From Propionibacteriaceae bacterium (GTDB taxonomy: Bacteria > Actinomycetota > Actinomycetes > Propionibacteriales > Propionibacteriaceae), in NCBI GenBank assembly GCA_017882685.1, contig JADGPA010000045.1, positions 1 to 47,168 of the forward strand: a stretch of 47,168 nt of DNA. Reading direction: 5' to 3'. A program made the position numbers and the translations under genes. Under the pieces are notes generated by a model, which was given only the letters and a program-made list of their open reading frames with translations, was not told the DNA's origin and made no database searches. Within the stretch, counting starts at the first letter, position 1. Every line of letters begins with the position of its first letter. Of the stretch, positions 18,072 through 26,433 are shown one piece after another.

Positions 18072-20138
18072 GTGATCGCAGAACCCGCCGAGCTGCTCGC
18101 CGGCCTCGACCCGGAGCAGCAGCAGGTGGCGACCAGCTTCGGCCACCCGGTGGTGGTCATCGCGGGTGCAGGTACCGGCAAGACCAGGGCCTTGACCCAC
18201 CGCATCGCGTACGGCGTGGCCACAGGGGTCTACAACGCTGCGGCTGTGCTGGCGGTCACGTTCACCACCCGCGCGGCAGGCGAGCTGCGGTCACGGCTGC
18301 GCGAACTCGGTGTGCCCGCGGTGCAGGCACGTACCTTCCACTCGGCCGCCCTACGCCAGGCGCAGTACTTCTGGCCCCGCGCGTACGGCAGCACGCTGCC
18401 CGACGTCAGCGAAGAGCGGTTCTCCATGGCGGCCGACGCCGCCCGCCGGCTGCGGCTGAGCCCCGACAACAGCACGTTGCGTGATCTGCTCACCGAGATC
18501 TCATGGGCGAAGGTGAGCAACATCGTCCCGGCCGATTACGCCGATCTCGCCGCCTCCGCGGGACGGGAGGTGGCCAACCTCGACCTGGCCCAGGTGGGGC
18601 GGGTGCTCGGCCGGTACGAGCAGGTGAAGGCCGATCGCGGCGTGATCGACTTCGACGACATCCTGCTGTGCGCAACGGCGCTGCTCGCAGAGAACGACGA
18701 CATCGCCGACGAGGTGCGCGCGACCTACCGCCATCTGGTGGTGGACGAGTACCAGGACGTGAACCCGGTGCAGCAGAACCTGCTCGACCTGTGGTGGGGG
18801 GAGGAGGGACGCGACCACTGCGTCGTCGGCGATCCGGCGCAGACCATCCACTCGTTCGCGGGTGCGAGCCCGGTGCATCTCACCGGCTTCGCCGATCGCT
18901 TCCCTGACGCCCGGGTGGTGCGGCTTGTGCGCGACTATCGCTCCAGCCCGGAAGTGGTGGAGCTGGCCAACCTGGTGGCACGCAACACCCGGCTGGGCAC
19001 GGTGACGCTGGAGTCGCAATGCCCTCCGGGGCCGCAACCGCGCATCCTGCCGTGCGCCGGCGAGTACGAGGAGGCCACGGCCGTGGCCCGGTGGTTGGTC
19101 GAGCAGCATGAGGCCGGGGTGCCGTGGCGGGAGCAGGCGGTCTTGTACCGGGTGCACGCGCAGTCGCCGCTGTTCGAGGCGGCGCTGGCCCAAGCCCAGG
19201 TGCCGTTCACGGTGCGCGGCGGCGAAGGCTTCTACGACCGACCCGAGGTGCGCCAGGCCGTGGGCACGCTTACTGAGCAAGCCCGGCGCGACGGGACGGT
19301 CCCGGCTGTGGACGCCTGCCGTGACGTGCTGACCCGCCTGGGCTGGACCGTGCAACCGCCCAGCGGGCAGGGCCGGGTTCGCGAGCGATGGGAGTCGCTG
19401 GCTGCCGTCCTGGCACTGGCCGAGGACGTGGTCGCGGCGCAGCCGGGGGCCGACCTCGCTGCATTCGTCGCAGAGCTCTCGGCTCGCGCGCAGGCAGAGC
19501 ACCCGCTCAGCGCGGACGGGGTGACGCTGTCCACACTGCACGCGGCGAAGGGCCTGGAGTGGACGGCCGTCGCGCTCGTCGGGGTGCAGGAGGGCACACT
19601 GCCGCTGTCGCTGGCCGCAGGCCCGGAGCAGGTGGCCGAGGAGGCCCGGCTGTTCTATGTCGGCATCACCCGGTCGCGGCGGATGCTGATGATCACCTGG
19701 TCGCGCTCACGCCGGGGCGGTGGCGGCAACCGCCAGCCGTCCCGGTTCCTCGACGGCATCGCCGCCCGTCCAGCCCCGGCGCCGACCCGATCCGGCGGGG
19801 CACCCAAACCGAAGTCGGCGATGAGCGCCACGTGTCGGGTCTGTGGGCGTCCGCTGAACACCGGCGCCGAGCGGAAGCTGAAGCGCCACGGCGACTGCCC
19901 GGCCGGCTATGACGAGGACACCTACGCCCGCCTCGTCGCGTGGCGGCTCGAACTGGCGGGGGAGCGTTCGGTGCCGGCGTTCGTCATCTTCACCGACGCC
20001 ACCTTGATGGCAATCGCAGAGGATCGTCCCAAGGATGCCGCCGGTCTCCTGGGCATTCCGGGGGTGGGCCGCACCAAGTGCGAGCTGTACGCCGAGGCGG
20101 TGCTGGGCATCCTCGCCGCAGAGGGCGACGCGGGCTGA
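18072..20138 (+). CDS. uvrD2: ATP-dependent DNA helicase UvrD2 with HRDC domain
   Basis: The 688-aa SF1A helicase has Walker A GAGTGKT at about 32-38, motif II HLVVDEYQDVNPVQQ, motif III VGDPAQTIHSFAGA, motif V LSTLHAAKGLEWTAVALVG and motif VI RLFYVGITRSRR. After a linker (APTRSGGAPKPKSAM) comes a zinc-type motif CRVCG...HGDCP, spaced C-x2-C-x14-H-x2-C, then an HRDC domain (FVIFTDATLMAIAE, GIPGVGRTKCELYAE). This architecture is that of mycobacterial UvrD2, where the equivalent motif is four cysteines; here the third ligand is His. The GTG at 18072 lies 8 nt after a -10 box, so the mRNA is probably leaderless. UvrD2 acts in unwinding during repair and is essential in M. tuberculosis. Confidence 0.95.
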   Translation: MIAEPAELLAGLDPEQQQVATSFGHPVVVIAGAGTGKTRALTHRIAYGVATGVYNAAAVLAVTFTTRAAGELRSRLRELGVPAVQARTFHSAALRQAQYFWPRAYGSTLPDVSEERFSMAADAARRLRLSPDNSTLRDLLTEISWAKVSNIVPADYADLAASAGREVANLDLAQVGRVLGRYEQVKADRGVIDFDDILLCATALLAENDDIADEVRATYRHLVVDEYQDVNPVQQNLLDLWWGEEGRDHCVVGDPAQTIHSFAGASPVHLTGFADRFPDARVVRLVRDYRSSPEVVELANLVARNTRLGTVTLESQCPPGPQPRILPCAGEYEEATAVARWLVEQHEAGVPWREQAVLYRVHAQSPLFEAALAQAQVPFTVRGGEGFYDRPEVRQAVGTLTEQARRDGTVPAVDACRDVLTRLGWTVQPPSGQGRVRERWESLAAVLALAEDVVAAQPGADLAAFVAELSARAQAEHPLSADGVTLSTLHAAKGLEWTAVALVGVQEGTLPLSLAAGPEQVAEEARLFYVGITRSRRMLMITWSRSRRGGGGNRQPSRFLDGIAARPAPAPTRSGGAPKPKSAMSATCRVCGRPLNTGAERKLKRHGDCPAGYDEDTYARLVAWRLELAGERSVPAFVIFTDATLMAIAEDRPKDAAGLLGIPGVGRTKCELYAEAVLGILAAEGDAG

Positions 20139-20149
20139 CGCCTCGTCAG
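20135..20149. terminator. Small hairpin between convergent uvrD2 and MFS genes
   Basis: CTGACG-CCT-CGTCAG, a perfect 6-bp stem that includes the uvrD2 stop codon, followed by CCGGG...CCCGG at about 20151-20173. Only 41 bp separate the two stop codons. This is a weak candidate for a bidirectional terminator. Confidence 0.3.
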
Positions 20150-20179
20150 GCCGGGGGTCGTGGTCTTGCCCGGAGATGG

Positions 20180-21670
20180 TTACTCGGAAACGTCGGCGGT
20201 CTGGGTAGCAGGCTGGAAAGCTGCCGAGTCCACCGAGCCGCGCGGCATCCGCAGGCTGGCGACGCACATCAGGGCCGCGAGCACGGCGACCGCGACGAAC
20301 ACCCAGGTGGAGGCCGAGACGATCGTCGGGTAGTCGTGCTCGCCGAGGCCGGCATTGATCACGTTGTTGGCGATGGCGCCGAAGATCGCCACACCCACAG
20401 CGCTACCGGCAGAGCGGGCGAAGACGTTCACACCGGTCACCACGCCTCGCTCGTCCCAGTCGACGGAGGCCTGCGCCGCGATCAGCGTGGGCGCTGCCGT
20501 CCAGCCGAGGCCGAAGCCGATCACGAACGAGACGGCGGCGACAGTCACCGGGTTGGGATACGGGCCTGTTGCGGCCAGCGCGATGGTTCCGAGGAGCGCG
20601 ATCGCGCTACCGATCAGGATCGTCACCCGGAAGCCGCGCCGCATGTAGATGCGCCCCGCCGTGGACGCGGCCAGCGGCCAGCCCAGGGTGAGCGCCGCCA
20701 CCGCGGCACCCGAGACCAGGGGCGGAGCATTGAGCGCATTCTCCAGGTAGGTCGGCACGAAGCTCGTGACCCCGATCATCAGCGCGCCGACGCCCAGGGA
20801 GACGAGCGTGGTGGTGAGGATCAGGGAGCGGGCGAGGATCGTCAGGTCGACGATCGGCTCGGCGGCCCGGCGTTCCACGAGCACGAACCAGGCAAGCGCG
20901 GCGAAGCCCACGGCAAAGCTCGCGATGCTGGGTCCCGACTGCCAGGCCCAGGCGTTGCCACCCTCGAGCAGGGCGAGGATCACAGCGGTCAGCCCCACCG
21001 TCAGCAGGGCGGCGCCGGCATAGTCGATCTTGTGCTGTCGCGGTTCGACCTGCTCGTGGTAGGAGCGGATGATGGCCCAGGCGGCGATCAGGCACAGCGG
21101 GATGTTGACGATGAAGATCCAGCGCCACGAAGCGAACTGGGAGAAGACGCCGCCCAGGGCGGGGCCGATCACAGAAGACATGGCCCAGACGCTGGCGATG
21201 TAGCCCTGCACGAGGGCGCGTTCCTCGACGGTGTAGATATCCCCCACGATCGTCATCGACATCGGCGCGGCAGCGCCGGCGCCGAGGCCCTGGATGACGC
21301 GGAACACGATCAGCGACGTCATGTTCCAGGCAACGGCACCCAGGATCGAGCCGAGCAGGAACAGCGCAACGCCGGCAAGGATGACCGGCTTGCGTCCGAT
21401 CGTGTCGGCGAGCTTGGAGTAGATCGGCACCGAGACAGCCTGAGCCAGCAGGTACACCGAGAACAGCCACGGGAACTGGTTGAACTCACCCAGATCCTTC
21501 ACCACTGACGGGACGGCCGTGGCGAGGATGGTGGCGTCGATAGCGATCAGCCCGGTCGTCAGCATCAGCGCCATCAGGACTGCGCCGCGCTCGGACCGGA
21601 AACCGACGGTTGTGCTTCGTGTACTGCTCACCCTGCTAGCAAGTCCTGCACGCTCCGAGGTATTCCGCAC
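20180..21670 (-). CDS. MFS drug/proton antiporter, DHA2 (EmrB/QacA) type
   Basis: The 496-aa protein is almost wholly hydrophobic, with about 14 membrane segments, the DHA2 number. Family signatures are visible: LTTGLIAIDATILATAVPSV in TM1 with the TM1 Asp, LADTIGRKPVILAG as motif A in loop 2-3, RVIQGLGAGA as motif B, and GPALGGVFSQFASWRWIF as motif C in TM5. It probably exports hydrophobic or cationic compounds by proton antiport. The start is unsure: GTG 21670 gives a charged 25-residue N-terminus, and GTG 21634 is an alternative. It is divergent from a methyltransferase gene with only 25 bp between starts. No regulator gene adjoins it. Confidence 0.9.
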   Translation of the reverse strand: MRNTSERAGLASRVSSTRSTTVGFRSERGAVLMALMLTTGLIAIDATILATAVPSVVKDLGEFNQFPWLFSVYLLAQAVSVPIYSKLADTIGRKPVILAGVALFLLGSILGAVAWNMTSLIVFRVIQGLGAGAAAPMSMTIVGDIYTVEERALVQGYIASVWAMSSVIGPALGGVFSQFASWRWIFIVNIPLCLIAAWAIIRSYHEQVEPRQHKIDYAGAALLTVGLTAVILALLEGGNAWAWQSGPSIASFAVGFAALAWFVLVERRAAEPIVDLTILARSLILTTTLVSLGVGALMIGVTSFVPTYLENALNAPPLVSGAAVAALTLGWPLAASTAGRIYMRRGFRVTILIGSAIALLGTIALAATGPYPNPVTVAAVSFVIGFGLGWTAAPTLIAAQASVDWDERGVVTGVNVFARSAGSAVGVAIFGAIANNVINAGLGEHDYPTIVSASTWVFVAVAVLAALMCVASLRMPRGSVDSAAFQPATQTADVSE

Positions 21671-21683
21671 ACGACTCCCGGCT

Positions 21684-21689
21684 TAGGGT
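21684..21689 (+). promoter_or_regulatory. Candidate -10 box for a leaderless methyltransferase mRNA
   Basis: TTAGGG-T context: TAGGGT ends 6 nt before the ATG at 21696, and no ribosome site is present. The spacing fits a leaderless start. Confidence 0.3.
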
Positions 21690-21695
21690 GTGACG

Positions 21696-22592
21696 ATGAC
21701 TCCCGAACCCGCCGATTACCTCGCGATCAACCGTGCGAACTGGGACAGTCGGGCACCGATCCACGCGCAGAATTACGGCATCGAACGCTTGCTGGAAGAC
21801 CCGTCCGCGCTCTCCCAGGTGGTGACCTTCGACCTGCCGAGGCTGGGCGACATCACCGGCCTCGACGTGGTCCACCTGCAGTGCCACATCGGCACTGACA
21901 CCCTGAGCCTGCACCGGCTCGGCGGGCACGTGACCGGCGTCGACCTGTCGCCGGCGTCCCTCGCCGAGGCACGCACGCTCGCCGACAAGGCCGGCGCCGA
22001 CATCGACTATGTCGAGTCCGACGTCTATTCCGCCCCCGAGGCACTGGGCGGACGGCAGTTCGACCTGGTCTACACCGGCATCGGCGCTATCGGCTGGCTG
22101 CCGAGCATCCGCCGCTGGGCCGAGGTGGTAGCCACTGTGCTGCGTCCGGGCGGGCGGCTGTTCATCCGGGAAGGACATCCGGTGCTGTGGGCCTCGGTCA
22201 TCGTCCCGCTCGGAGCCGACCCGATCGATCGCGTCGAGCAGCCGTCCATCACCGGCGCGGGCAAGGACACCGTCGCCCTCGAACTTCCCTACTTCGAGCA
22301 GGAACAGGGCATGGCCTGGCATGAGGAGGCCACCTACGCAGGCGAGGAAAAGGTGGCCTCGCCGGACACGCTGGAGTGGAACCACGGGTTGGGGGAGATC
22401 ATCACCGCCCTTTTCGACGCCGGGTTGCAGCTGACCTCGCTGACCGAGCACGACAGCGTGCCCTACGCCGCACTCCCGGGGCTGATGGAAATCGATGAGG
22501 CCACGGGGGAGTACCGGCTCAGCGACCGCCCCGAAAGGCTGCCGGCCAGCTACACGCTGACCGCGGTGAAGCGGCGCGTAATCGACCGCTGA
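21696..22592 (+). CDS. Class I SAM-dependent methyltransferase (UbiE-like)
   Basis: A 298-aa methyltransferase: after the N-terminal YLAINRANWDSRAPIHAQNY, a conserved opening of this actinobacterial group, come motif I DVVHLQCHIGTDTLSL, motif II HVTGVDLSPASLAEA (acidic Asp for the ribose), ESDVYSAPEALGG, FDLVYTGIGAIGWLPSI as motif post-II, and LRPGGRLFIREGHPVLW. The substrate is unknown. It is transcribed away from the MFS exporter gene with a 25-bp gap between starts, so a shared role, for example modification plus export of a compound, is possible but unproven. GTG 21690 is an alternative start two codons upstream. Confidence 0.87.
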   Translation: MTPEPADYLAINRANWDSRAPIHAQNYGIERLLEDPSALSQVVTFDLPRLGDITGLDVVHLQCHIGTDTLSLHRLGGHVTGVDLSPASLAEARTLADKAGADIDYVESDVYSAPEALGGRQFDLVYTGIGAIGWLPSIRRWAEVVATVLRPGGRLFIREGHPVLWASVIVPLGADPIDRVEQPSITGAGKDTVALELPYFEQEQGMAWHEEATYAGEEKVASPDTLEWNHGLGEIITALFDAGLQLTSLTEHDSVPYAALPGLMEIDEATGEYRLSDRPERLPASYTLTAVKRRVIDR

Positions 22593-22942
22593 CTAGGCAA
22601 GATCGGCTCTGGTGATGCGCATTCCCCGGCTTCTAGCCTGCTGTTCAGGCAGCTCGCCCGGTGGTCGTGAGCGACCACACGGTATGGCAGGTCAAGAGGA
22701 CGCTGGTCGAAGCCTGAAGCTCGCAGGCCGGCCTTGATCCGCTCGACGACGAGCGTCACCACAGAGACCCGGTCCACGACGGACCGCTCGATGCTGGTCA
22801 TAACGACCCAGGGCTGCCGTGCTCGGAAACGAAGTCCCGTCCCCCCGCGGCTTGGCTGCGATGTTCCTTCTGTGGCACCGGAATAGTTGAACCGACAACT
22901 GTCTTGTATGGGATGTTGATGTCATCGGATGAAGGAGTGGAC
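22593..22942. other. 350-bp intergenic region without a supported gene
   Basis: An open frame on the minus strand (22550-22801) overlaps the end of the methyltransferase gene and has no ribosome site or family resemblance. The only structure I see is the inverted repeat AGTTG-AACCGA-CAACT at 22885-22900, close to the next gene, which may be a regulator site. Base composition is slightly less GC-rich near 22860-22930, as expected for a promoter, but no clear -35/-10 pair stands out. Confidence 0.4.
22885..22900. promoter_or_regulatory. Small inverted repeat, possible operator
   Basis: AGTTG and CAACT are perfect 5-bp arms separated by 6 nt, 43 nt before the ATG of the NmrA-like gene. HxlR/MarR-type regulators often control NmrA-like genes through such sites; no regulator gene is adjacent, so this is weak. 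Confidence 0.25.
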
Positions 22943-23587
22943 ATGGCACGGATCTCGGTTATCGGTGGGACCGGCTACGCCGGCAGTGCAGTCGTGCGTG
23001 AGGCCGCGAGGCGCGGCCACGAGGTGACCGCCTTCAGTCGCACCTCACCCGCAGCGCCCGTTCCCGGCGTCACGTACGTCAGCGGTTCGGTTCTTGACGC
23101 AGACGTGCTCCAGTGCGCCGTTGACGGGGCTGACGTTCTGTTCGAGGCGTTGTCTCCGCGCGGCGACATGGCCGGGAAGGTGGAGGCTGTGATCGACGAC
23201 CTGATCGGGCTGACCGACAGGGCCGGGGTTCGCCTCGGAGTGCTGGGCGGGGTGTCTTCGGTGCTCGTCTCTCCGGGTGGTCCGCGCTTGTTCGACGTCT
23301 CCGACCCAGCGCCTGAGGTGCTTCCGGAGATCCAGCTCGGCCTGGACAAGCTCGAGGCCATGAAGGCCGCGCCCGACTCACTGGACTGGTTCTACGTCAG
23401 CCCGGCCGTGGAGTTCGGCGCCTGGGTACCGAGCACCGAAACGGGCCAATACCGCATCAGCGACGACGTCCTGCTGAAGGGACCCGACGGCAAGTCCGAG
23501 GTCTCGGCGGGTGACCTTGCGATCGCCATCGTCGACGAATTCGAGAATCCCATCCATCACCGCCAGCGCTTCCACGTCGCGCACTGA
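22943..23587 (+). CDS. NAD(P)-binding atypical SDR protein (NmrA/YwnB-like)
   Basis: The 214-aa protein begins MARISVIGGTGYAGSAVVRE, with the GxxGxxG dinucleotide loop at residues 8-14, then HEVTAFSRT at the end of strand 2. It has the size and C-terminal pattern of atypical short-chain dehydrogenases (SDR_a5, NAD(P)H-binding family), with YVSPAVEFGAWVP late in the fold. There is no classical YxxxK catalytic pair, so it may be a redox sensor or a reductase with an altered site. AAGGAG lies 6 nt before the ATG at 22943, which decides the start over an in-frame codon at 22904. It appears monocistronic. Confidence 0.85.
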   Translation: MARISVIGGTGYAGSAVVREAARRGHEVTAFSRTSPAAPVPGVTYVSGSVLDADVLQCAVDGADVLFEALSPRGDMAGKVEAVIDDLIGLTDRAGVRLGVLGGVSSVLVSPGGPRLFDVSDPAPEVLPEIQLGLDKLEAMKAAPDSLDWFYVSPAVEFGAWVPSTETGQYRISDDVLLKGPDGKSEVSAGDLAIAIVDEFENPIHHRQRFHVAH

Positions 23588-23588
23588 C

Positions 23589-23603
23589 GCGCGAAGTTCG
23601 CGC
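23589..23603 (+). terminator. Short hairpin after the NmrA-like gene
   Basis: GCGCGAA-G-TTCGCGC, perfectly paired arms starting 1 nt after the stop codon. The stem is short after allowing for a loop and no T-tract follows. Confidence 0.35.
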
Positions 23604-23689
23604 TGGATCGGGCGTTCGCGGGCTCACCCCGGGCTCGACCCTCGAGCCGCCGAGCACCACCATCGACGGGAGCCACACAGGAGGCGCCG

Positions 23690-23695
23690 TAGACT
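23690..23695 (+). promoter_or_regulatory. Candidate -10 box for the DUF7455-like gene
   Basis: TAGACT, which would give a 5' leader of about 64 nt before the ATG at 23766. Within the leader a 19-codon frame begins at 23700 (MDADTLHREDEPEPV...) and ends in TAG at 23757-23759, just before the main gene; it could be a short upstream frame. Confidence 0.35.
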
Positions 23696-23765
23696 GTGAA
23701 TGGACGCCGACACTCTTCACCGCGAAGATGAGCCCGAGCCGGTCTCCAGAACGAAGTAGCAGCAC

Positions 23766-24005
23766 ATGGGCACCTACGGCGAAACAACGGGTCGGGCAAC
23801 CCTGCCCGCCACCAGCTTCAAGGCGGTTCAGCCCGCCGACGACAAGCGGACCTTCAGATGCGACTTGTGCGTGGCTCCATCCGTGGCTGTCGTCGTGATC
23901 GGCGAGGGGCCGTCCGCCCTGTCGCTGGAGTTCTGCGGACACCACCTCGCACTGCACACGGCCAAGCTCGCTGATGGCGGGCACAAGGTCGTCTTCCACC
24001 GTTGA
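23766..24005 (+). CDS. Small Cys/His protein, DUF7455-like
   Basis: A 79-aa protein with CDLC in the middle (Cys32/Cys35 region) and FCGHHLALH near the C-terminus. The pattern C-x2-C ... C-x-H-H, spaced by a short beta-rich stretch (VAVVVIGEGPSALSLEF), matches the small actinobacterial DUF7455 proteins, probably a metal-binding mini-domain. The function is unknown. The ribosome site is weak (GAAG). It is convergent with the AarF-like gene, 98 bp away; that gap has no clear feature. Confidence 0.75.
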   Translation: MGTYGETTGRATLPATSFKAVQPADDKRTFRCDLCVAPSVAVVVIGEGPSALSLEFCGHHLALHTAKLADGGHKVVFHR

Positions 24006-24103
24006 CACCAGGCCTTGGCTGCGGAGGCTCGCCTTGGGTGTGAATCCGTGCACCATGACGGTGGACAGATCCACAGTCAGGCGCCTCAAGGCCGAGGCAA
24101 CGA

Positions 24104-25453
24104 TCAACTGGACTCGTCCGGTTCCGCGAAGCCGGGCAGGTACTCGCGCAGCACCTGCGCGAAACGGGCGCGCACGTCGAGTTGGGAGAGCACGGCGATG
24201 CCGCCCATCCACACCCGGTAGATCAGGCCGTACTCCGGCGGAATGTTCAGGCTTGTGGCCACACCGTCGCTGCGGGCGTCGCCGTGCACGCGGGCGAACT
24301 GGCCGCGTGCCCATTCACGATTGAACGCGAACTCCTCGACGCGTGCGGGTTCGACGAACGGTGAGAGGTAGTCCAGCAAGTCGCTTGCCTCCAAATCGCC
24401 GCTGACGAAGCCTTCCTCCTCGAGGCCGGCAAGCATGCTGTCGGCGTCCCGGTCGACTGCGTGGCGGATCAGCTCGCCCATGGCTCGCGGCAGCCCGTTC
24501 GGAAGCCGCGAGACCAACCCGAAATCAACCACGCCCAGCCGTCCGTCGGGGGTCACAAGGAAGTTCCCCGGGTGCGGATCGCCGTGCAGGATGCCCGACA
24601 GCGACGGCCCGGCGAACAGGAACGTCACATAGTCGAGCGCGCTGCGGTTGCGCTCCTCATCGGGCTGACCGATCAGCGAGGTGAGCTTCTCCCCGTCCAC
24701 CCAGTCGCTCACCAGCACCCGCCGCGTGGCCACGTGCACGGCCGGCACCACGAACCGCGGGTGGCCGACCAGGGCCTCGGACATCTGCTGCTGCGCTGCA
24801 CCCTCGCGGGTGTAGTCGACCTCCTCTATGACCCGCGCGGCGAGTTCCTTCGTCAGGGCCACGACGTCCAGCCCACCGGTGAGCGGGGACACAGCCGCAG
24901 CGAGCCGCTGGATCTGGCGCAGGTCACTGGCCAGCGCCGCATCGGCGCCCGGGTACTGCACCTTGATCGCCACCGGCCGGCCGTCGGCCAGCCGCGCCTT
25001 GTGCACCTGGCCGATCGACGCCGCTGCGGCCGGACGAAGGTCGACCTCGGAGAACATCCGGCGCCAGTCGGTACCGAGTTCGGAGCGCAGGACGGCCTGC
25101 GCACGCGAGGACGGCATCGGCGGAGCCGCATCCTGCAGCTTGCGCAGCCGTTCGCGGAAAGGCGCCGCCACGTCCTCGGGAAGCATGGCCTCGAACAGGC
25201 TCAGGGCCTGGCCGAACTTCATCGCCCCACCCTTGAGTTCCCCCAGCACCTGGAACAGCTGCTCGGCCGCGGCGTCACGCAGGGCTGCATCCACCTCCGC
25301 CGAAGGAGCGCCGAGCAGTCGGCGCCCCATCCCTACGCCCGCCCGCGCGGCCGCACCCAGCGGCAGGCTGAGCATGCGTGCGCCACGTCCGAACCCGGAT
25401 TCGGGCATGACGCGACGGTCGTCGGACTCGAGGGATTCGGGTTCGGTGTTCAC
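24104..25453 (-). CDS. ABC1/AarF/UbiB-type kinase-like protein
   Basis: The protein (449 aa from GTG 25453) carries the hallmark elements of the ABC1 atypical kinase family: GGAMKFGQALSL (the KxGQ motif), AAASIGQVHKARL (the Ala-rich nucleotide loop), VAIKVQYPGADAAL with the ATP-contacting Lys, HGDPHPGNFLV as catalytic loop and GVVDFGLVSRLP as DFG motif. In M. tuberculosis the homologous gene (Rv3197) is also next to Rv3196 and near uvrD2. The role is unclear; relatives act in quinone biosynthesis or lipid-linked processes. The GTG start fits the domain start; upstream codons extend the frame into the preceding gene. It lies 22 bp downstream of the Rv3196-like gene on the same strand, so the two are probably one operon. 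Confidence 0.92.
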   Translation of the reverse strand: MNTEPESLESDDRRVMPESGFGRGARMLSLPLGAAARAGVGMGRRLLGAPSAEVDAALRDAAAEQLFQVLGELKGGAMKFGQALSLFEAMLPEDVAAPFRERLRKLQDAAPPMPSSRAQAVLRSELGTDWRRMFSEVDLRPAAAASIGQVHKARLADGRPVAIKVQYPGADAALASDLRQIQRLAAAVSPLTGGLDVVALTKELAARVIEEVDYTREGAAQQQMSEALVGHPRFVVPAVHVATRRVLVSDWVDGEKLTSLIGQPDEERNRSALDYVTFLFAGPSLSGILHGDPHPGNFLVTPDGRLGVVDFGLVSRLPNGLPRAMGELIRHAVDRDADSMLAGLEEEGFVSGDLEASDLLDYLSPFVEPARVEEFAFNREWARGQFARVHGDARSDGVATSLNIPPEYGLIYRVWMGGIAVLSQLDVRARFAQVLREYLPGFAEPDESS

Positions 25454-25475
25454 GGTGCAAGTGTGCCCGGCATGG

Positions 25476-26330
25476 CTAACCGATCGGCAACAGGCACCCG
25501 CAACGGGGATGCGCCGGCCAGGCACGGCTGTGCAGCCGGAAGTCGGCCAGCCCCAGCTCAAGCGTGCTGCCCGTTGTTTCGGGAGTTCCGCCAGCCATCC
25601 AGGCGCGAACCTGCACCGCTGCAGTGCTGGCAGCCCAGGCCAGCAGCGTGGGCTCGGGCGCCACGGCTTCGCGGCACAGTTGCGCGAGCAGATGCGGCCA
25701 CGCGTCGTCGAGGCGGCACCGGTTGAGGTCCTGGCACCGGACGCAGGGGCTCCGGCCGGGCATCACCAGAGGCCCGACCACCGCCCGGTCAGGTTCCAGC
25801 CTGACCACCAGGTGCGGCCGCCCCGAGCGGAACAGCGCATCGGTGAGGGCCCGGTCGGGCTCAGCGGCCTCGCCAGCGAGGATGACGAGCTCGGGGACAC
25901 CGCTCGCGATCGCGGTCTCATCTCCGGCGAGCGCCGCCGGCTCGGCGCGGATCACGTGCAGACCGGTGCGGGTCAGGGATTCCCGCACCGCGTCAGCGAG
26001 GGCACCGGTACCCACAACAGCGAGCGGTGCGATGCTCACAGCCTCCGGGGGTCTCATCAATCCGGCGGCGGTCAGCCGGTCCACCAGCCAGTCGATCCAC
26101 TCCGGGTCAAGGTCGGGCACCAGCCTGGCCAGGTCATCGGTGCCCTGCGGCCGGGCGAGCAACTCGATCGCCAGTGGGAGCCCGGCGGGCACTCCGCTGA
26201 GGACGAGGGCTGGGGAGTCGAGTCCCACCTGCAACACGCCGGGCGAGCGCCAGAGGGCCACAGCCGGCCGGGAGAGCCGAAGAGTCGAGGAGGGCGCCAC
26301 CAGCCAAGGCTCGCCCCTTGCCGTCCACAC
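25476..26330 (-). CDS. Rv3196-like protein (ThiF/cyclodehydratase-like, TOMM leader-binding type)
   Basis: About 284 aa if it starts at GTG 26330. The middle contains a Rossmann-like segment (IAPLAVVGTGALADAVRES, with GTGALA), and the C-terminal half has MPGRSPCVRCQDLNRCRLDD and HPRCGCLLP, cysteine pairs as in E1-like and cyclodehydratase partner proteins that hold a structural zinc. Proteins of this type are annotated as TOMM precursor leader-binding proteins, yet no precursor peptide or YcaO gene is in the window. The neighbour is an ABC1 kinase gene, as for Rv3196-Rv3197. The frame is open up to 26408, but that would place the start inside a strong terminator hairpin, so a start near 26330-26360 is more likely. 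Confidence 0.75.
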   Translation of the reverse strand: MWTARGEPWLVAPSSTLRLSRPAVALWRSPGVLQVGLDSPALVLSGVPAGLPLAIELLARPQGTDDLARLVPDLDPEWIDWLVDRLTAAGLMRPPEAVSIAPLAVVGTGALADAVRESLTRTGLHVIRAEPAALAGDETAIASGVPELVILAGEAAEPDRALTDALFRSGRPHLVVRLEPDRAVVGPLVMPGRSPCVRCQDLNRCRLDDAWPHLLAQLCREAVAPEPTLLAWAASTAAVQVRAWMAGGTPETTGSTLELGLADFRLHSRAWPAHPRCGCLLPIG

Positions 26331-26393
26331 TGGCAAGATCCCCGTGACGACGGACAACACCGCGGCGATGTCGGCAACACTGTCCGGGAACAG

Positions 26394-26427
26394 CAAAGCG
26401 CCGGCCACACGGGCCGGCGCTTTGCAG
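26394..26427 (-). terminator. Strong hairpin terminator of the DUF5679 gene
   Basis: Perfect 14-bp arms GCAAAGCGCCGGCC and GGCCGGCGCTTTGC around a short loop, 7 nt beyond the stop codon of the 53-aa DUF5679 gene. Read on the minus strand it ends in TTTGCTG rather than a clean T-run. This is the most stable hairpin in this part of the window. Confidence 0.8.
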
Positions 26428-26433
26428 TCTGCT

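Noticed and set aside
22550-22801. 83-codon minus-strand frame after the second methyltransferase
   Set aside because: It overlaps the end of the known gene and has no ribosome site or recognisable domain.
23766-24005. WhiB-family protein (whiB7 lies near this place in mycobacteria)
   Set aside because: The gene has one CxxC and a Cys-His-His, not the four-Cys WhiB pattern or an AT-hook.
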